Positions 1 through 8,300 of a stretch of DNA of 64,000 nucleotides are shown here, in pieces (position 1 is the first letter of the stretch; every line of letters begins with the position of its first letter). A model generated the notes under the pieces. The model was not told the DNA's origin, searched no databases, and saw only the letters and a program-made list of their open reading frames with translations. Both the position numbers and the translations under genes were made by a program. Source of the DNA: Geobacter sp. OR-1 (GTDB lineage Bacteria > Desulfobacterota > Desulfuromonadia > Geobacterales > DSM-12255); assembly GCF_000813145.1 (NCBI RefSeq), contig NZ_BAZF01000009.1:98582-162581 (forward strand), written 5' to 3'.

Positions 1-41
1 GATCATTTGATCGCCCTTTCTGTATTGGCTGCATGTTCGGA

Positions 42-797
42 TTAAGCGCGCTTCTTCCTTCTCCAGAAAGCCAGGCCGGCAAGGCCGCCGCCAAGGAGGA
101 GCATGGTGGAAGGTTCCGGAACGGTCGGGGTGACGCCTGGATCGATGATCTGATCAGCTGCGCCGAAAGTAAGGTTGTCGATCCCGAATCCGGCAGGCTC
201 GTTGCCGGTGATGAAGAATGAGATGCCGGAAATGATGTTTGCCCCGGTCGAGTCGGCAAGGCCGTAAAATTCGATACCGAGCTGGGTATTGGTGATGCTC
301 CCCAGGATGTTGCCGTTGATATCGTAAGCCTCGATGGTTGTGCCGCCTATCGCGTCAAAATAGCCACCGGACAGCCCGACTCCGGCAACAGGCTGGCTGA
401 ACAGTACGGAAATCGGACCGTTGAAAATGGGAGAGCCGCTGAGCACCGGTGATGTCGGCGCTGCTCCGTCACCCACGATCTGGGTCAGGGGAGCATTCGG
501 ATCAAGTGCAAGCGGGCCGTTCGGCGAATGATCGGTCAAGGTTACCGGAGAGCCGCCCGCAGCCTGACCGACAAAATTACCACCAAAGCTGACCGTCAAG
601 TTTCCGTAACTGGGAAGGCCGGTGAATGTGTATACCGGGTTTGTGGTATACAGCGGCTTTTCGCTAAAGGTGATAACCGAGGCGAGCGGGGAGAATGACC
701 CAGGTCCAAGATCCACCAATGCTGCCTGGGCTTTTGTGGCCATTGCTGCTGTTAGCAGCAAGCCGCATGCGAGAAGAGTAATTAATCGCGATTTCAT
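42..797 (-). CDS. PEP-CTERM sorting-domain protein 1
   Basis: 251 residues. An N-terminal signal peptide (hydrophobic stretch ending near AAMATKAQA) directs export. The C-terminus is a textbook PEP-CTERM tail: VPEPSTMLLLGGGLAGLA, a short hydrophobic helix and a WRRKK basic end. In known systems an exosortase cleaves this signal and the protein goes to the outer surface or exopolysaccharide matrix. The middle (residues about 30-215) is a Gly/Thr/Asn-rich beta-type region of no named family. An AGG-rich ribosome site (ggaggc) lies just upstream of the ATG at 797. The gene has its own sigma-54 promoter and upstream motif, so it is a single transcription unit behind the terminator at 1115-1145. 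Exosortase itself is not in the window. The export and sorting call is firm; the function of the body is unknown. Confidence 0.9.
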   Translation of the reverse strand: MKSRLITLLACGLLLTAAMATKAQAALVDLGPGSFSPLASVITFSEKPLYTTNPVYTFTGLPSYGNLTVSFGGNFVGQAAGGSPVTLTDHSPNGPLALDPNAPLTQIVGDGAAPTSPVLSGSPIFNGPISVLFSQPVAGVGLSGGYFDAIGGTTIEAYDINGNILGSITNTQLGIEFYGLADSTGANIISGISFFITGNEPAGFGIDNLTFGAADQIIDPGVTPTVPEPSTMLLLGGGLAGLAFWRRKKRA

Positions 798-831
798 ATT
801 GCCTCCATTTGTTGAGATTCAACCGTAAGAA

Positions 832-846
832 GCAGGATATATGCCA
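832..846 (-). promoter_or_regulatory. sigma-54 promoter of PEP-CTERM gene 1
   Basis: On the minus strand TGGCATATATCCTGC has the -24 GG and -12 GC exactly ten bases apart, as sigma-54 requires. It leaves a short leader of about 25 nt before the ATG at 797. An activator-type motif lies 72 bp upstream. Three other genes here share the arrangement, which raises confidence above that of a lone match. Confidence 0.8.
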
Positions 847-918
847 TTGGCAAATAATGCTTTAGTATTAAGCTGATATGATACATAAATATATACTAAT
901 GCAAAAAATGTTTATTCT

Positions 919-937
919 GTGTAAAAAAATATCGACA
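919..937. promoter_or_regulatory. Upstream activating motif, copy 1
   Basis: Plus-strand GTGTAAAAAAATATCGACA. It is a near copy of motifs found above the other sigma-54 promoters in this window, here one base longer in the A/T middle. Imperfect dyad symmetry (TGT...ACA) suits a dimeric activator. PEP-CTERM systems commonly carry the PrsK/PrsR sensor and NtrC-type regulator pair, so PrsR is the natural candidate, but it is not encoded in the window. Confidence 0.7.
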
Positions 938-1030
938 GCTGATTTTATCAATTGATATTAATTGATTAATGATTATTTTGCTAACATACTGAAATGCATG
1001 GTTTAATGGCTGTGGGGCTATTGTTTGGTT

Positions 1031-1048
1031 GTGTAAAGAAGCCCGACA
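1031..1048. promoter_or_regulatory. Possible second activating motif
   Basis: GTGTAAAGAAGCCCGACA keeps the GTGTAAA and CGACA arms at the same 18-base length as the other copies, about 94 bp above copy 1. It would give PEP-CTERM gene 1 a pair of activator sites. The middle is less A/T-rich, so this copy is weaker. Confidence 0.45.
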
Positions 1049-1114
1049 TCGTTGTTTAATGGTTTGCTTGGAAGAGGTTAGAGATTCAGAAATGCAGTTG
1101 TGGGGCTATTAATA

Positions 1115-1145
1115 AAAAAGGACGGTCAACTTGGCCGTCCTTTTT
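1115..1145 (-). terminator. Terminator after PEP-CTERM gene 2
   Basis: AAAAAGGACGG at 1115-1125 pairs with CCGTCCTTTTT at 1135-1145, giving a stem with a T-run on either strand. It lies 18 bp past the stop codon at 1163 and separates gene 2 from the promoter region of gene 1. Confidence 0.85.
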
Positions 1146-1162
1146 GGGCAGTTTCCTGTTAA

Positions 1163-1924
1163 TTAGTGCTGCTTCTTTCTTCTCCACAATGCTAATCCAG
1201 CAAGACCTCCTCCAAGGAGGAGCATGGTTGAAGGTTCTGGAACTGGGTTAATAACGGGTGGAATTGAGCCGAAGCCGTCAAGGTATGCGTAAGATGCATG
1301 GCCGCTTGGATCACAGTCTCTAGTAGTTAGCGTTACTTTAAGCACGTCGTTGTCGGCTATTCCTGCCAGATCCAGATCAAATGTATCCCACGGACGATAG
1401 TACCAGATTCCAGCATCATCAGTTCCCAAACCCCCGTTGTGTGTAGCCCCTGCAAGCCATCCCGGCGTTATGCTGCCGATATTCCCAGTGAAATAGTCTT
1501 CAGAAAACAAAATTGAACCGCCGGTTGTAATGTCAACGACTTTAATCTGGAACCATGGGGTTTCATCGTAGGAATGAGGAAAGCCGTTGGTTGGCACAAG
1601 ACCTACTGCTGCCCAAGCAAAGTAAAGATGGGAAAAGGTATCAGTCTTTACCCATTGCTGGGAAATGGAGCTATACTGGTTACCGCTATACCCCCACGCA
1701 TTTTGATCCCCTACTTTAGCTGCGTTGGACCCGATTCCGACCTTATTGAGATTGTTGTTAGTCCGTTGGTCGAAACCTGCACTTACGATACTTGTCTGCC
1801 CGGAAGAATTCCACCCTGTCAAGGTTCCGGTTTCAAATCCCCCATTGATTATTTCTGCCCCCGCAGATACCGCCATTGATAAGATAAACGTTAAACAGCA
1901 TAGATACACAATAAGCTTATTCAT
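1163..1924 (-). CDS. PEP-CTERM sorting-domain protein 2
   Basis: 253 residues. A signal peptide (cleavage probably after AVSAGA) precedes a carbohydrate-binding-like start (IINGGFETGTLTGW), a motif common in secreted choice-of-anchor and CBM-like proteins. The C-terminus VPEPSTMLLLGGGLAGLA plus WRRKKQH is almost identical to that of PEP-CTERM protein 1, while the bodies differ. GGGGAAGT sits just before the ATG at 1924. The protein is expected at the cell surface or in the matrix after exosortase processing. The gene has its own sigma-54 promoter and terminator, so it is monocistronic. The ligand is unknown. Confidence 0.9.
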   Translation of the reverse strand: MNKLIVYLCCLTFILSMAVSAGAEIINGGFETGTLTGWNSSGQTSIVSAGFDQRTNNNLNKVGIGSNAAKVGDQNAWGYSGNQYSSISQQWVKTDTFSHLYFAWAAVGLVPTNGFPHSYDETPWFQIKVVDITTGGSILFSEDYFTGNIGSITPGWLAGATHNGGLGTDDAGIWYYRPWDTFDLDLAGIADNDVLKVTLTTRDCDPSGHASYAYLDGFGSIPPVINPVPEPSTMLLLGGGLAGLALWRRKKQH

Positions 1925-1982
1925 ACTTCCCCCTTTCTTTTAAAGATAAATATGAAATTACCAATTAGTATAAACACATGCA

Positions 1983-1997
1983 GCAAAACGTGTGCCA
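1983..1997 (-). promoter_or_regulatory. sigma-54 promoter of PEP-CTERM gene 2
   Basis: Minus-strand TGGCACACGTTTTGC is a full consensus match (TGGCAC, five bases, TTGC). It is the best sigma-54 site in the window, about 60 bp above the ATG at 1924, with an activating motif 61 bp further upstream. Confidence 0.88.
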
Positions 1998-2058
1998 TTA
2001 TGAAAAAAGATTGTAAATATAGTGGGTTAACTTGCGGGTGCCAGGAACGATTACACAA

Positions 2059-2076
2059 ACGTAAAATATTTCGACA
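2059..2076. promoter_or_regulatory. Upstream activating motif, copy 2
   Basis: ACGTAAAATATTTCGACA keeps the GTAAAA and TCGACA arms of the shared motif. It lies between the 3' end of eboC and the sigma-54 promoter at 1983-1997, in the same position relative to its promoter as the other copies. Confidence 0.65.
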
Positions 2077-2098
2077 CTATGCTGGAGAACAACAATAA

Positions 2099-2815
2099 TC
2101 AGTCCCCTCGCACGAATTTCTGTCCCAACCACATCAGCAGCGCACCGCCAAGTCCGGCAACCAGCCAAACCGGGGAGACAAGTAATGCCAGTAGGATTCC
2201 GTCCAAGATGCATATCCCGGTTAGCATCAGAGGTATCACCGGCCAGGTAAACGGCTCCTTCCGGCTGTATTCATGTCGCGCTACCAGACTGATCCCTATG
2301 ACGTATATGAACTGAATGCCACCGGCAGAGATTACCTGTGGGGGGAACGTCCCGGTTGTGGCCAGCGCGGTCACGGCAAATACCAGAAAGCGGCAGGAGG
2401 CCATCAACAGGACACTCAAAGGATTCTTCTTATGATGCAGGTCGTACCAAATGATCGCTGCCAGAAGCAGCAGGGCGGCAAACAGACCCTGTCGATACGG
2501 AAGGAAGGCGAGGAGCAGAAAACCTGTCGCTAGAAGAGCGGCTGAGAGCGCAACCGCCCCGGCCATGGAGACCCGTCCCGACGGGATCGGACGCGAAGGG
2601 CGGTAAACCCGGTCATAGCCAGCGTCGCAGATATCGTTGAGACACATACCTGCCAGGTAGAAGCACGAAAGAGAAACTCCCAGCACAATATATGGTTCGG
2701 GTGCAAACTGTCCGTTCGCCAGCATGAATGCGCAGAGGACATTGGTCCAGATGCTCGGCAGGTTGCTGATCCTGCAGAGATCGAGGTACGGCTTGATGGT
2801 TGAGGAAAAAACCAT
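2099..2815 (-). CDS. eboC: EboC: UbiA-like membrane prenyltransferase
   Basis: 238 residues with about seven predicted membrane helices. The UbiA signature LNDICDAGYD (NDxxDxxxD), which binds the magnesium-diphosphate of the prenyl donor, lies near residue 60. The second motif YDLHHKKN lies near 125. Position three bases after the eboF-like gene and membership of the ebo set mark it as EboC rather than a ubiquinone or menaquinone enzyme. In the known ebo system this family is thought to help move a polar precursor across the membrane; the acceptor substrate is unknown. It is the last gene of the eboE-F-C run. Confidence 0.85.
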   Translation of the reverse strand: MVFSSTIKPYLDLCRISNLPSIWTNVLCAFMLANGQFAPEPYIVLGVSLSCFYLAGMCLNDICDAGYDRVYRPSRPIPSGRVSMAGAVALSAALLATGFLLLAFLPYRQGLFAALLLLAAIIWYDLHHKKNPLSVLLMASCRFLVFAVTALATTGTFPPQVISAGGIQFIYVIGISLVARHEYSRKEPFTWPVIPLMLTGICILDGILLALLVSPVWLVAGLGGALLMWLGQKFVRGD

Positions 2816-2817
2816 GA

Positions 2818-4185
2818 TCAGGCGTCGAAAACATGCCGCAGAATAAGATCACGAACTGCAGTTGCCTCGATTTCGCTCCCTTCAAGTAGTTGCGGAGCGC
2901 TGGTCATGAAAAGCGGTCCATCGTCGGGATTGTCGGTGATTCTACCGTGCGAACCCTTAACCAGAGCGGCATCAAGAGGAATAACATCCATCAGGTAACG
3001 GAACCCCAGGATCTTCTTTGCCAGGGTCACAGCAATTTTCAGTTTGGGGAAACGGATAGCCGGGTCGAGAAACAGCTCGCACGGATCGTAACCCGGCTTG
3101 GCGTGGATATTAACCGTTCTGGCATAATCGGGGGCACTTTTGTCGTCCTGCCACCAGTAGTAGGAGAACCAGCTTTCGGCAGCTGCAACTAGTACCAGTT
3201 CACCAGACCTTTGGTGGTCCAGTCCGTGGGCTCGCTTGCCATCTGCATCCAGCACTAGTTCTACTCCGGGAACCGTTGTGAAAAGCTGCTTGACCGCCGG
3301 AATGTCCTGCTGATTCCGGACATACAGGTGGGCGACTTGATGATCGGCAACAGCAAAGCCCCTGCTGATCATCGGGTCGAGGTATTCGCGCCCTTGATCG
3401 ATCTTCAGGGAGAGGAAACCGGCATCGCGCAGGATCCGGTTCGGGTGGATCGGGCGTGACACCTGGGTGATGCCGTATTCGGAGAGGACAACGACCCGGC
3501 ACCCCCGCCCGTCGAAGAAATCAAACAATTTGCCGCACAGGGCATCAATTTCGGCCAGATCCCCGGAGACGTCGCCCCTTGGCCCCGACTTCTGCAGACA
3601 GTAATCAAGGTGCGGGAGATAGACGAGTTGCAGGGTTGGTGAAAATTCCCTGTCCGTCGCCATGGCATTGGCGATCCATTCGCTGGAAACGATCGAGGTT
3701 GCCGGCCCCCAGAAATGGAATAACGGAAACTGCCCAAACTGGCTGTTATATCTGTCGCGCAACTCCAGAGGGACCGTATAGCAGTCCGGCAGTTTACGGC
3801 CGTCGGCACAGTAAAGGGGGCGTGGTGTCATGGTGATGTCAGCGTCGGTCTGCATGGCATACCACCAGAAGCAGTTTGAGCAGGTAAAGCCCGGGTTGCG
3901 GCGTTTCGCCTCGTGCCAGATTTTTTCCCCAGCGACGAGGCGGTTGGACTGCTTCCAGAACATGACCTCGCCGAGATCGCGTTCAAACCAGCCGTTAGCG
4001 ACGATACCGTGGTCGGACGGCATCTTGCCTGTCAGGTAGGTTGACTGGACCGAGCAGGTGACAGCAGGTGTTATTGTCCTTATCGGAATGGAAGATGGAA
4101 GAAAATGATTTAGCCGCGGGGTGCACGGTCCTCCGAGCAGCGATCGGGTAAGGCCGACGACATTAAGGATCACAGTGCGCTGCAT
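2818..4185 (-). CDS. eboF: EboF: nucleotide pyrophosphatase/phosphodiesterase-like protein
   Basis: 455 residues of the alkaline-phosphatase superfamily (type I phosphodiesterase/nucleotide pyrophosphatase). PAVTCSVQSTYLTG near residues 40-53 holds the Thr expected as nucleophile and metal ligand. SDHGI-type and GLDHQRSGELV-type stretches (near 57 and 320) match the family's metal-binding regions. There is no clear signal peptide, so it is probably cytosolic. The ATG at 4185 overlaps the 3' end of eboE by 23 bp and the stop is 3 bp before eboC, so the three are translationally coupled. The natural phosphodiester substrate is not known. Confidence 0.85.
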   Translation of the reverse strand: MQRTVILNVVGLTRSLLGGPCTPRLNHFLPSSIPIRTITPAVTCSVQSTYLTGKMPSDHGIVANGWFERDLGEVMFWKQSNRLVAGEKIWHEAKRRNPGFTCSNCFWWYAMQTDADITMTPRPLYCADGRKLPDCYTVPLELRDRYNSQFGQFPLFHFWGPATSIVSSEWIANAMATDREFSPTLQLVYLPHLDYCLQKSGPRGDVSGDLAEIDALCGKLFDFFDGRGCRVVVLSEYGITQVSRPIHPNRILRDAGFLSLKIDQGREYLDPMISRGFAVADHQVAHLYVRNQQDIPAVKQLFTTVPGVELVLDADGKRAHGLDHQRSGELVLVAAAESWFSYYWWQDDKSAPDYARTVNIHAKPGYDPCELFLDPAIRFPKLKIAVTLAKKILGFRYLMDVIPLDAALVKGSHGRITDNPDDGPLFMTSAPQLLEGSEIEATAVRDLILRHVFDA

Positions 4186-5269
4186 TGAGCTGCTCCTTGA
4201 GCCAGGAAATTTCGCGGATAATCGAGTCGGTCACTGACTCACACCGGAGTGCCTTCGGCAGAACATCCCAGGTGTAAGTCTCGACTTCCAGGAGTACGCC
4301 GGTCGGCACGACAGGCAGGAGCAGCTGAATGAATGATCGAGTTGTCCCCAGATCTCCAAACCGTTCCTGGAATATTGGCACATGGAAATGGCAGCGCCAC
4401 TCGTCCCCTGATTGCCGGTCATGGCCGGTAAGGGCTGAAGGAAGGTCCGCATACCGAGTAATGCTACCATCCTGGCGGCGAATGACAACCTGGTGCAGGT
4501 AACAGGGTTCGGCAAACGGCTGCAGCAGAGTCGCCGCCGGGTCTTTAATTCTGATTGCCGATGAAATCTGGACCTTTGCGATCTCGATCCCTGCCCCTCT
4601 CAGCTCGGCAAGCGACGCAACAGGATCTTCCATCTCCACTGCCTGGTGGCAGCAGTCGTAACAAAGTCCAAGATGCCGGCGCAGCCGTTCCGGAAGCTCA
4701 AAGTCGTTGAAAAAACGGCAGACCTCGGCGGTAGTTTCCAGGAGACAGCCAGGTTCCGGTTCCAGCGCCAGCAGGATTTTCTCTCCGGACTGCTCGTAAA
4801 TCCTCGCCAGGTGGGAAAGCACCGCTTCCAGCTGTTTGAGGATCGTGGGGAGGTCATCTTTGCGGGCTGCCCCCTTAAACCCTAACGGGACAGTTGATAT
4901 CGATCCGGTAATTGCCTTCGGCAGCCAGGTCGAGAGGAGATCGGCCAGCCGAATGGTGTAGGCGGAGCGCTCCGGGGATCGCCAATCCGGTAGATAGACG
5001 TTCTCTTTGATTCGGTAATTGTGAAACGAACCGTACGGAAAGCCGTTCAAAGTGGGGACGAAGCAATCCTGTTCCTCAAGCCAGCGCTGGAAGCGGTTGT
5101 TTTCTGCTGCAGTCAGCTGGACTGCCGCAAGGTTCGGGAGACGCAGGCCGATGGGGAACGGGGCATTTGGGGATACCGCCGATTTGACGGCAGGAATATG
5201 CTGCTGAAGAGCTCCAAACACCGCGTCCCAGGTTTCGCCGGGATGGATATTGGTGCAATAGGTGATCAT
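4163..5269 (-). CDS. eboE: EboE: TIM-barrel metabolite-traffic protein
   Basis: 368 residues of the sugar-phosphate isomerase/epimerase (xylose isomerase-like TIM barrel) fold. The start MITYCTNIHPGETW and the central ALEPEPGC (glutamate ligand) are typical of EboE, as is the LCYDCCHQAVEM stretch with its Asp/His pair. The likely role is isomerisation or epimerisation of the ebo substrate, but the reaction has not been established. It is the first gene of the second half of the ebo cluster. The strong terminator of the giant gene ends only about 25 bp upstream, no good ribosome site precedes the ATG, and no room for a normal promoter remains, so expression probably needs read-through or a promoter inside the giant gene's 3' end. 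Confidence 0.85.
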   Translation of the reverse strand: MITYCTNIHPGETWDAVFGALQQHIPAVKSAVSPNAPFPIGLRLPNLAAVQLTAAENNRFQRWLEEQDCFVPTLNGFPYGSFHNYRIKENVYLPDWRSPERSAYTIRLADLLSTWLPKAITGSISTVPLGFKGAARKDDLPTILKQLEAVLSHLARIYEQSGEKILLALEPEPGCLLETTAEVCRFFNDFELPERLRRHLGLCYDCCHQAVEMEDPVASLAELRGAGIEIAKVQISSAIRIKDPAATLLQPFAEPCYLHQVVIRRQDGSITRYADLPSALTGHDRQSGDEWRCHFHVPIFQERFGDLGTTRSFIQLLLPVVPTGVLLEVETYTWDVLPKALRCESVTDSIIREISWLKEQLNAAHCDP

Positions 5270-5283
5270 GCAGGCAATTGTAC

Positions 5284-5336
5284 GACAAAAAAACGCCCCG
5301 CGCTACTTCCTGAAAGCTATAGAAGTAGCGCGGGGC
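5284..5336 (-). terminator. Strong terminator after the giant PKD gene
   Basis: A perfect 15-bp inverted repeat, GCCCCGCGCTACTTC at 5295-5309 and its complement at 5322-5336. On the minus strand it is followed by a run of seven T. It is a classical intrinsic terminator placed between the giant gene and eboE. Confidence 0.92.
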
Positions 5337-5348
5337 TGATTGCCTGGA

Positions 5349-8300
5349 TCAGAGTGTAGGTTTTGCGTTCGCTTCGTTTGAATAGAGCGACTCAAGTCCG
5401 GTGGCATCCACAGAGGTGACTCGCCAGTAGTAAGTTGTGTCGTTAGTCAGGCCAACGTCGGCATAGTTGCAGTAGGTATGCCCAGTTTTTATTCTTGCGT
5501 ATGGACCGCCGGCAACTGTGCTTCTAAAGACGTTGTAGGTGACTTTGCCGGGCACACAGCTCCATACCAGACCGGCCTTGCCCGATTTGGGGCGTGCCGT
5601 CAGATTGAAGATTGTCTGAACCGGCACAAGCGGTCTCACGACCACTGTGGAACTGTCATTGGCGCTGTTGGGGTCAGCAGGCGTGGAGGCGGTGCGGCTC
5701 GCCGTGTTGTTGTAGAGACCTGTGGGAAGCACGGTAGCGGTGACGGATAGGGTGGCGCTGGCGCCGTTGTTCAGCGTCCCAATATTCCAGATGCCGCTGG
5801 GCGGGTTGTAGGTCCCCTGGGAGGGGAGACCAGTCACCAGGGTGTAGCCGGTCGGCAGCAGCTCGGTCACCTGCACGCCGGTGGCGTTGGCCGGGCCGCT
5901 GTTGGTCACTGTCACGGTGAAGGTGACGTTCTCCCCGATGCCGGGGCTGGTCTTGTCGACCGTCTTGGTGATGGCGATATCGGCCTGGGGAAGAGGCGAT
6001 ACATTGACCGTGGCGGTGTCGGTGCCGCTGCCACCATCGGCGTCGCTGACTGTTACGGTCACGGTGAATTTGCCGTTTGCAGAGTATAGATGGTTCAGAG
6101 CAAACGACTTGTCTGGATTCAGGGCTAGAGCCTGATCACCGGTTCCGTCGCCGTAATTGACCTTTGCCGTCCAGCTGTCCGCTCCCGGATCAATGAATGA
6201 ACCGCTACTGGAGAAGGAACCGGATCCCACCAGATTTGCATCCGGTCCGGCCTCAACGACCGGAGCAACGTTATTCACAGTGATCAGGGCACTGCCTGTT
6301 CCGGCGCCGCTATCCTTGTCAGTCACTGTTACGGTCACAGTGAAGGCCCCATTTTGAGGATAAAGATGATTCAAGGAGAAACCCTTGCCAGTGAGGGCCA
6401 GAGGTTGGGCTCCGCTGCCGTCCCCATAGTCCACGGTAGCAGTCCATGTGTCTGCGCCCGGATCAACAAAGCTTCCGGTTGACGTATAGGTCCCGCCTTC
6501 GTTTATGGTTGCCCCCGGGATTTGATTAATGATCGGCGGCGCATTCAGAACTTCAACAGTTGTGGTGGCTATAGACTCCAGAGCGCCATCCGAGACCTTG
6601 AGCCGCACTGTGAACGAGCCGTTATCCGGGCGGCTGAATGACGGCTTATTGCCCGAGGTTTCAAAGGTGCCGTCGTTGTCCAGGTCCCAAGAGTAGGTGA
6701 GCGGGTTGCCATCCGGGTCAGATGATGCGGAACCATCAAGTTGAATTGTTCCTCCCTCGTTTAATGTGTAGGGACCGCCGGCATTGGCCACTGGTGGATT
6801 GTTGCTCCTGATGGTAATTGTAGCCCAACGCGCTTCGGAAGTCAGCTTGTCGTAGTTGGGCGGATTAAGCACCCCATTATCAACAACCTTGAGACCGATA
6901 TTATAAGTGCCCGGAGTGTTCCAGGTGAAGGTCGGTTTGGCGCCGGTGGCATCGGTAAAGTTATACGGGAAGGCACCGTCCAGTTCCCAACCGTAGGCAG
7001 TGATGATATCGGTCGGGTCGATGTCGTACGATTTGCTGCCATCAAGCTGTAAAGGAATCCCGACATAGCCGACATACGGCCCTCCCGGGTCGGCTATTGG
7101 TGCATGCGGCGGCACCGCAACAATCACTGTGATGGTGTTGGTGTCATACTTGGGCGGGGCGTTGTTGTCGGTAACTCGCAGGGTAACCTTGAAGGTACCG
7201 AGCTGTGTATAGGTATGGGTTGCCGTTGGCTGGTCGCTGCTGGAGTCGTAGACGCCGTCGCCGTCGAAATCCCATTCATACTTGACAATCTTACGGAATG
7301 GATCGAGATGATAGGATTTTGAGCCGTCAAAAGTAAGCGGCCAGTCGATCCCCCAAACCATGTTGTTGCCGGCAATGGCTACCGGAGGCAGCACGAAGAG
7401 GGTCTTTGTCAGGACAATGACGCCCCACGCCGTCTTGAAGGCACCGGTGACATACCCGGAAGATGAGACGAACTCTCCGTTTGCGTTCTGATCATTGACG
7501 ATGGTACGGGCAATCCCGCGGTCAGGGTCATTGTACCAGTCTATGGCGTTGGCAGTCCCTTCGCCCATGATGACGACTTCCTTGGGCTTGGCGATCCTCA
7601 TTGCCTTGGCAAGGGCATAAAATGCGTAATAGTTTTCCTTGCCGTTGTACCAATTGTTCCAGTATGAAGCCAGGAAGTTTTCAGCCAGACTCCAGCGCGG
7701 GTCGGTCGTCGGGACGCGGTCGAAAGCCAACTGAGCGAGACCGGACGGTGTCGTTGCCTCACCATTGCCGGGGCCAGCATATCCGTACCCTTTCCCATCC
7801 CCGTTTCTGCTGTTGGCAAGCCATACCAGGTTCCTGTCCCGGACCCATTGGGGGATCTTGATCCAGTTCTGTTCTTCGGCCGCCTCAAAACCGAGGGCTG
7901 CCCATTGGCAGGCGGAGTTGTCGGCATCACCGTTCCAGCCATAGCGCCAGCCGCCGGAAGAGTACCCTTCATCCACCTGTCCCCAGTAATACATCTCTGC
8001 CATATCCTCGACTATGTCGCGATAGGTTCTGCCGATTATGCCCGTATCGCCGGAAGTTGCCTTCATGTTCGGCGTGCCGGACGCAACCAGGGCCATCATG
8101 ACCTGACCACCCTGGTATATCGGCTGGCCGTCAGTAACTTCAATACCAATGCCGTTGCCGTTCAGGTCCGGGTCTCCGTAAGCCTGATCGTTTATGGCAG
8201 TCTGTCGAATAGCTGAGAGCATATAGCTCATCCCGCGCGAGACATCCTCCACATATGGATCGTTGCTGAAATCCCCGATTTCCAGGTGGCCGTTTATTTC

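Noticed and set aside
800..2098. Cyclic-di-GMP (GEMM) riboswitches in the leaders of the PEP-CTERM genes
   Set aside because: The leaders are short and lack the conserved GEMM core.
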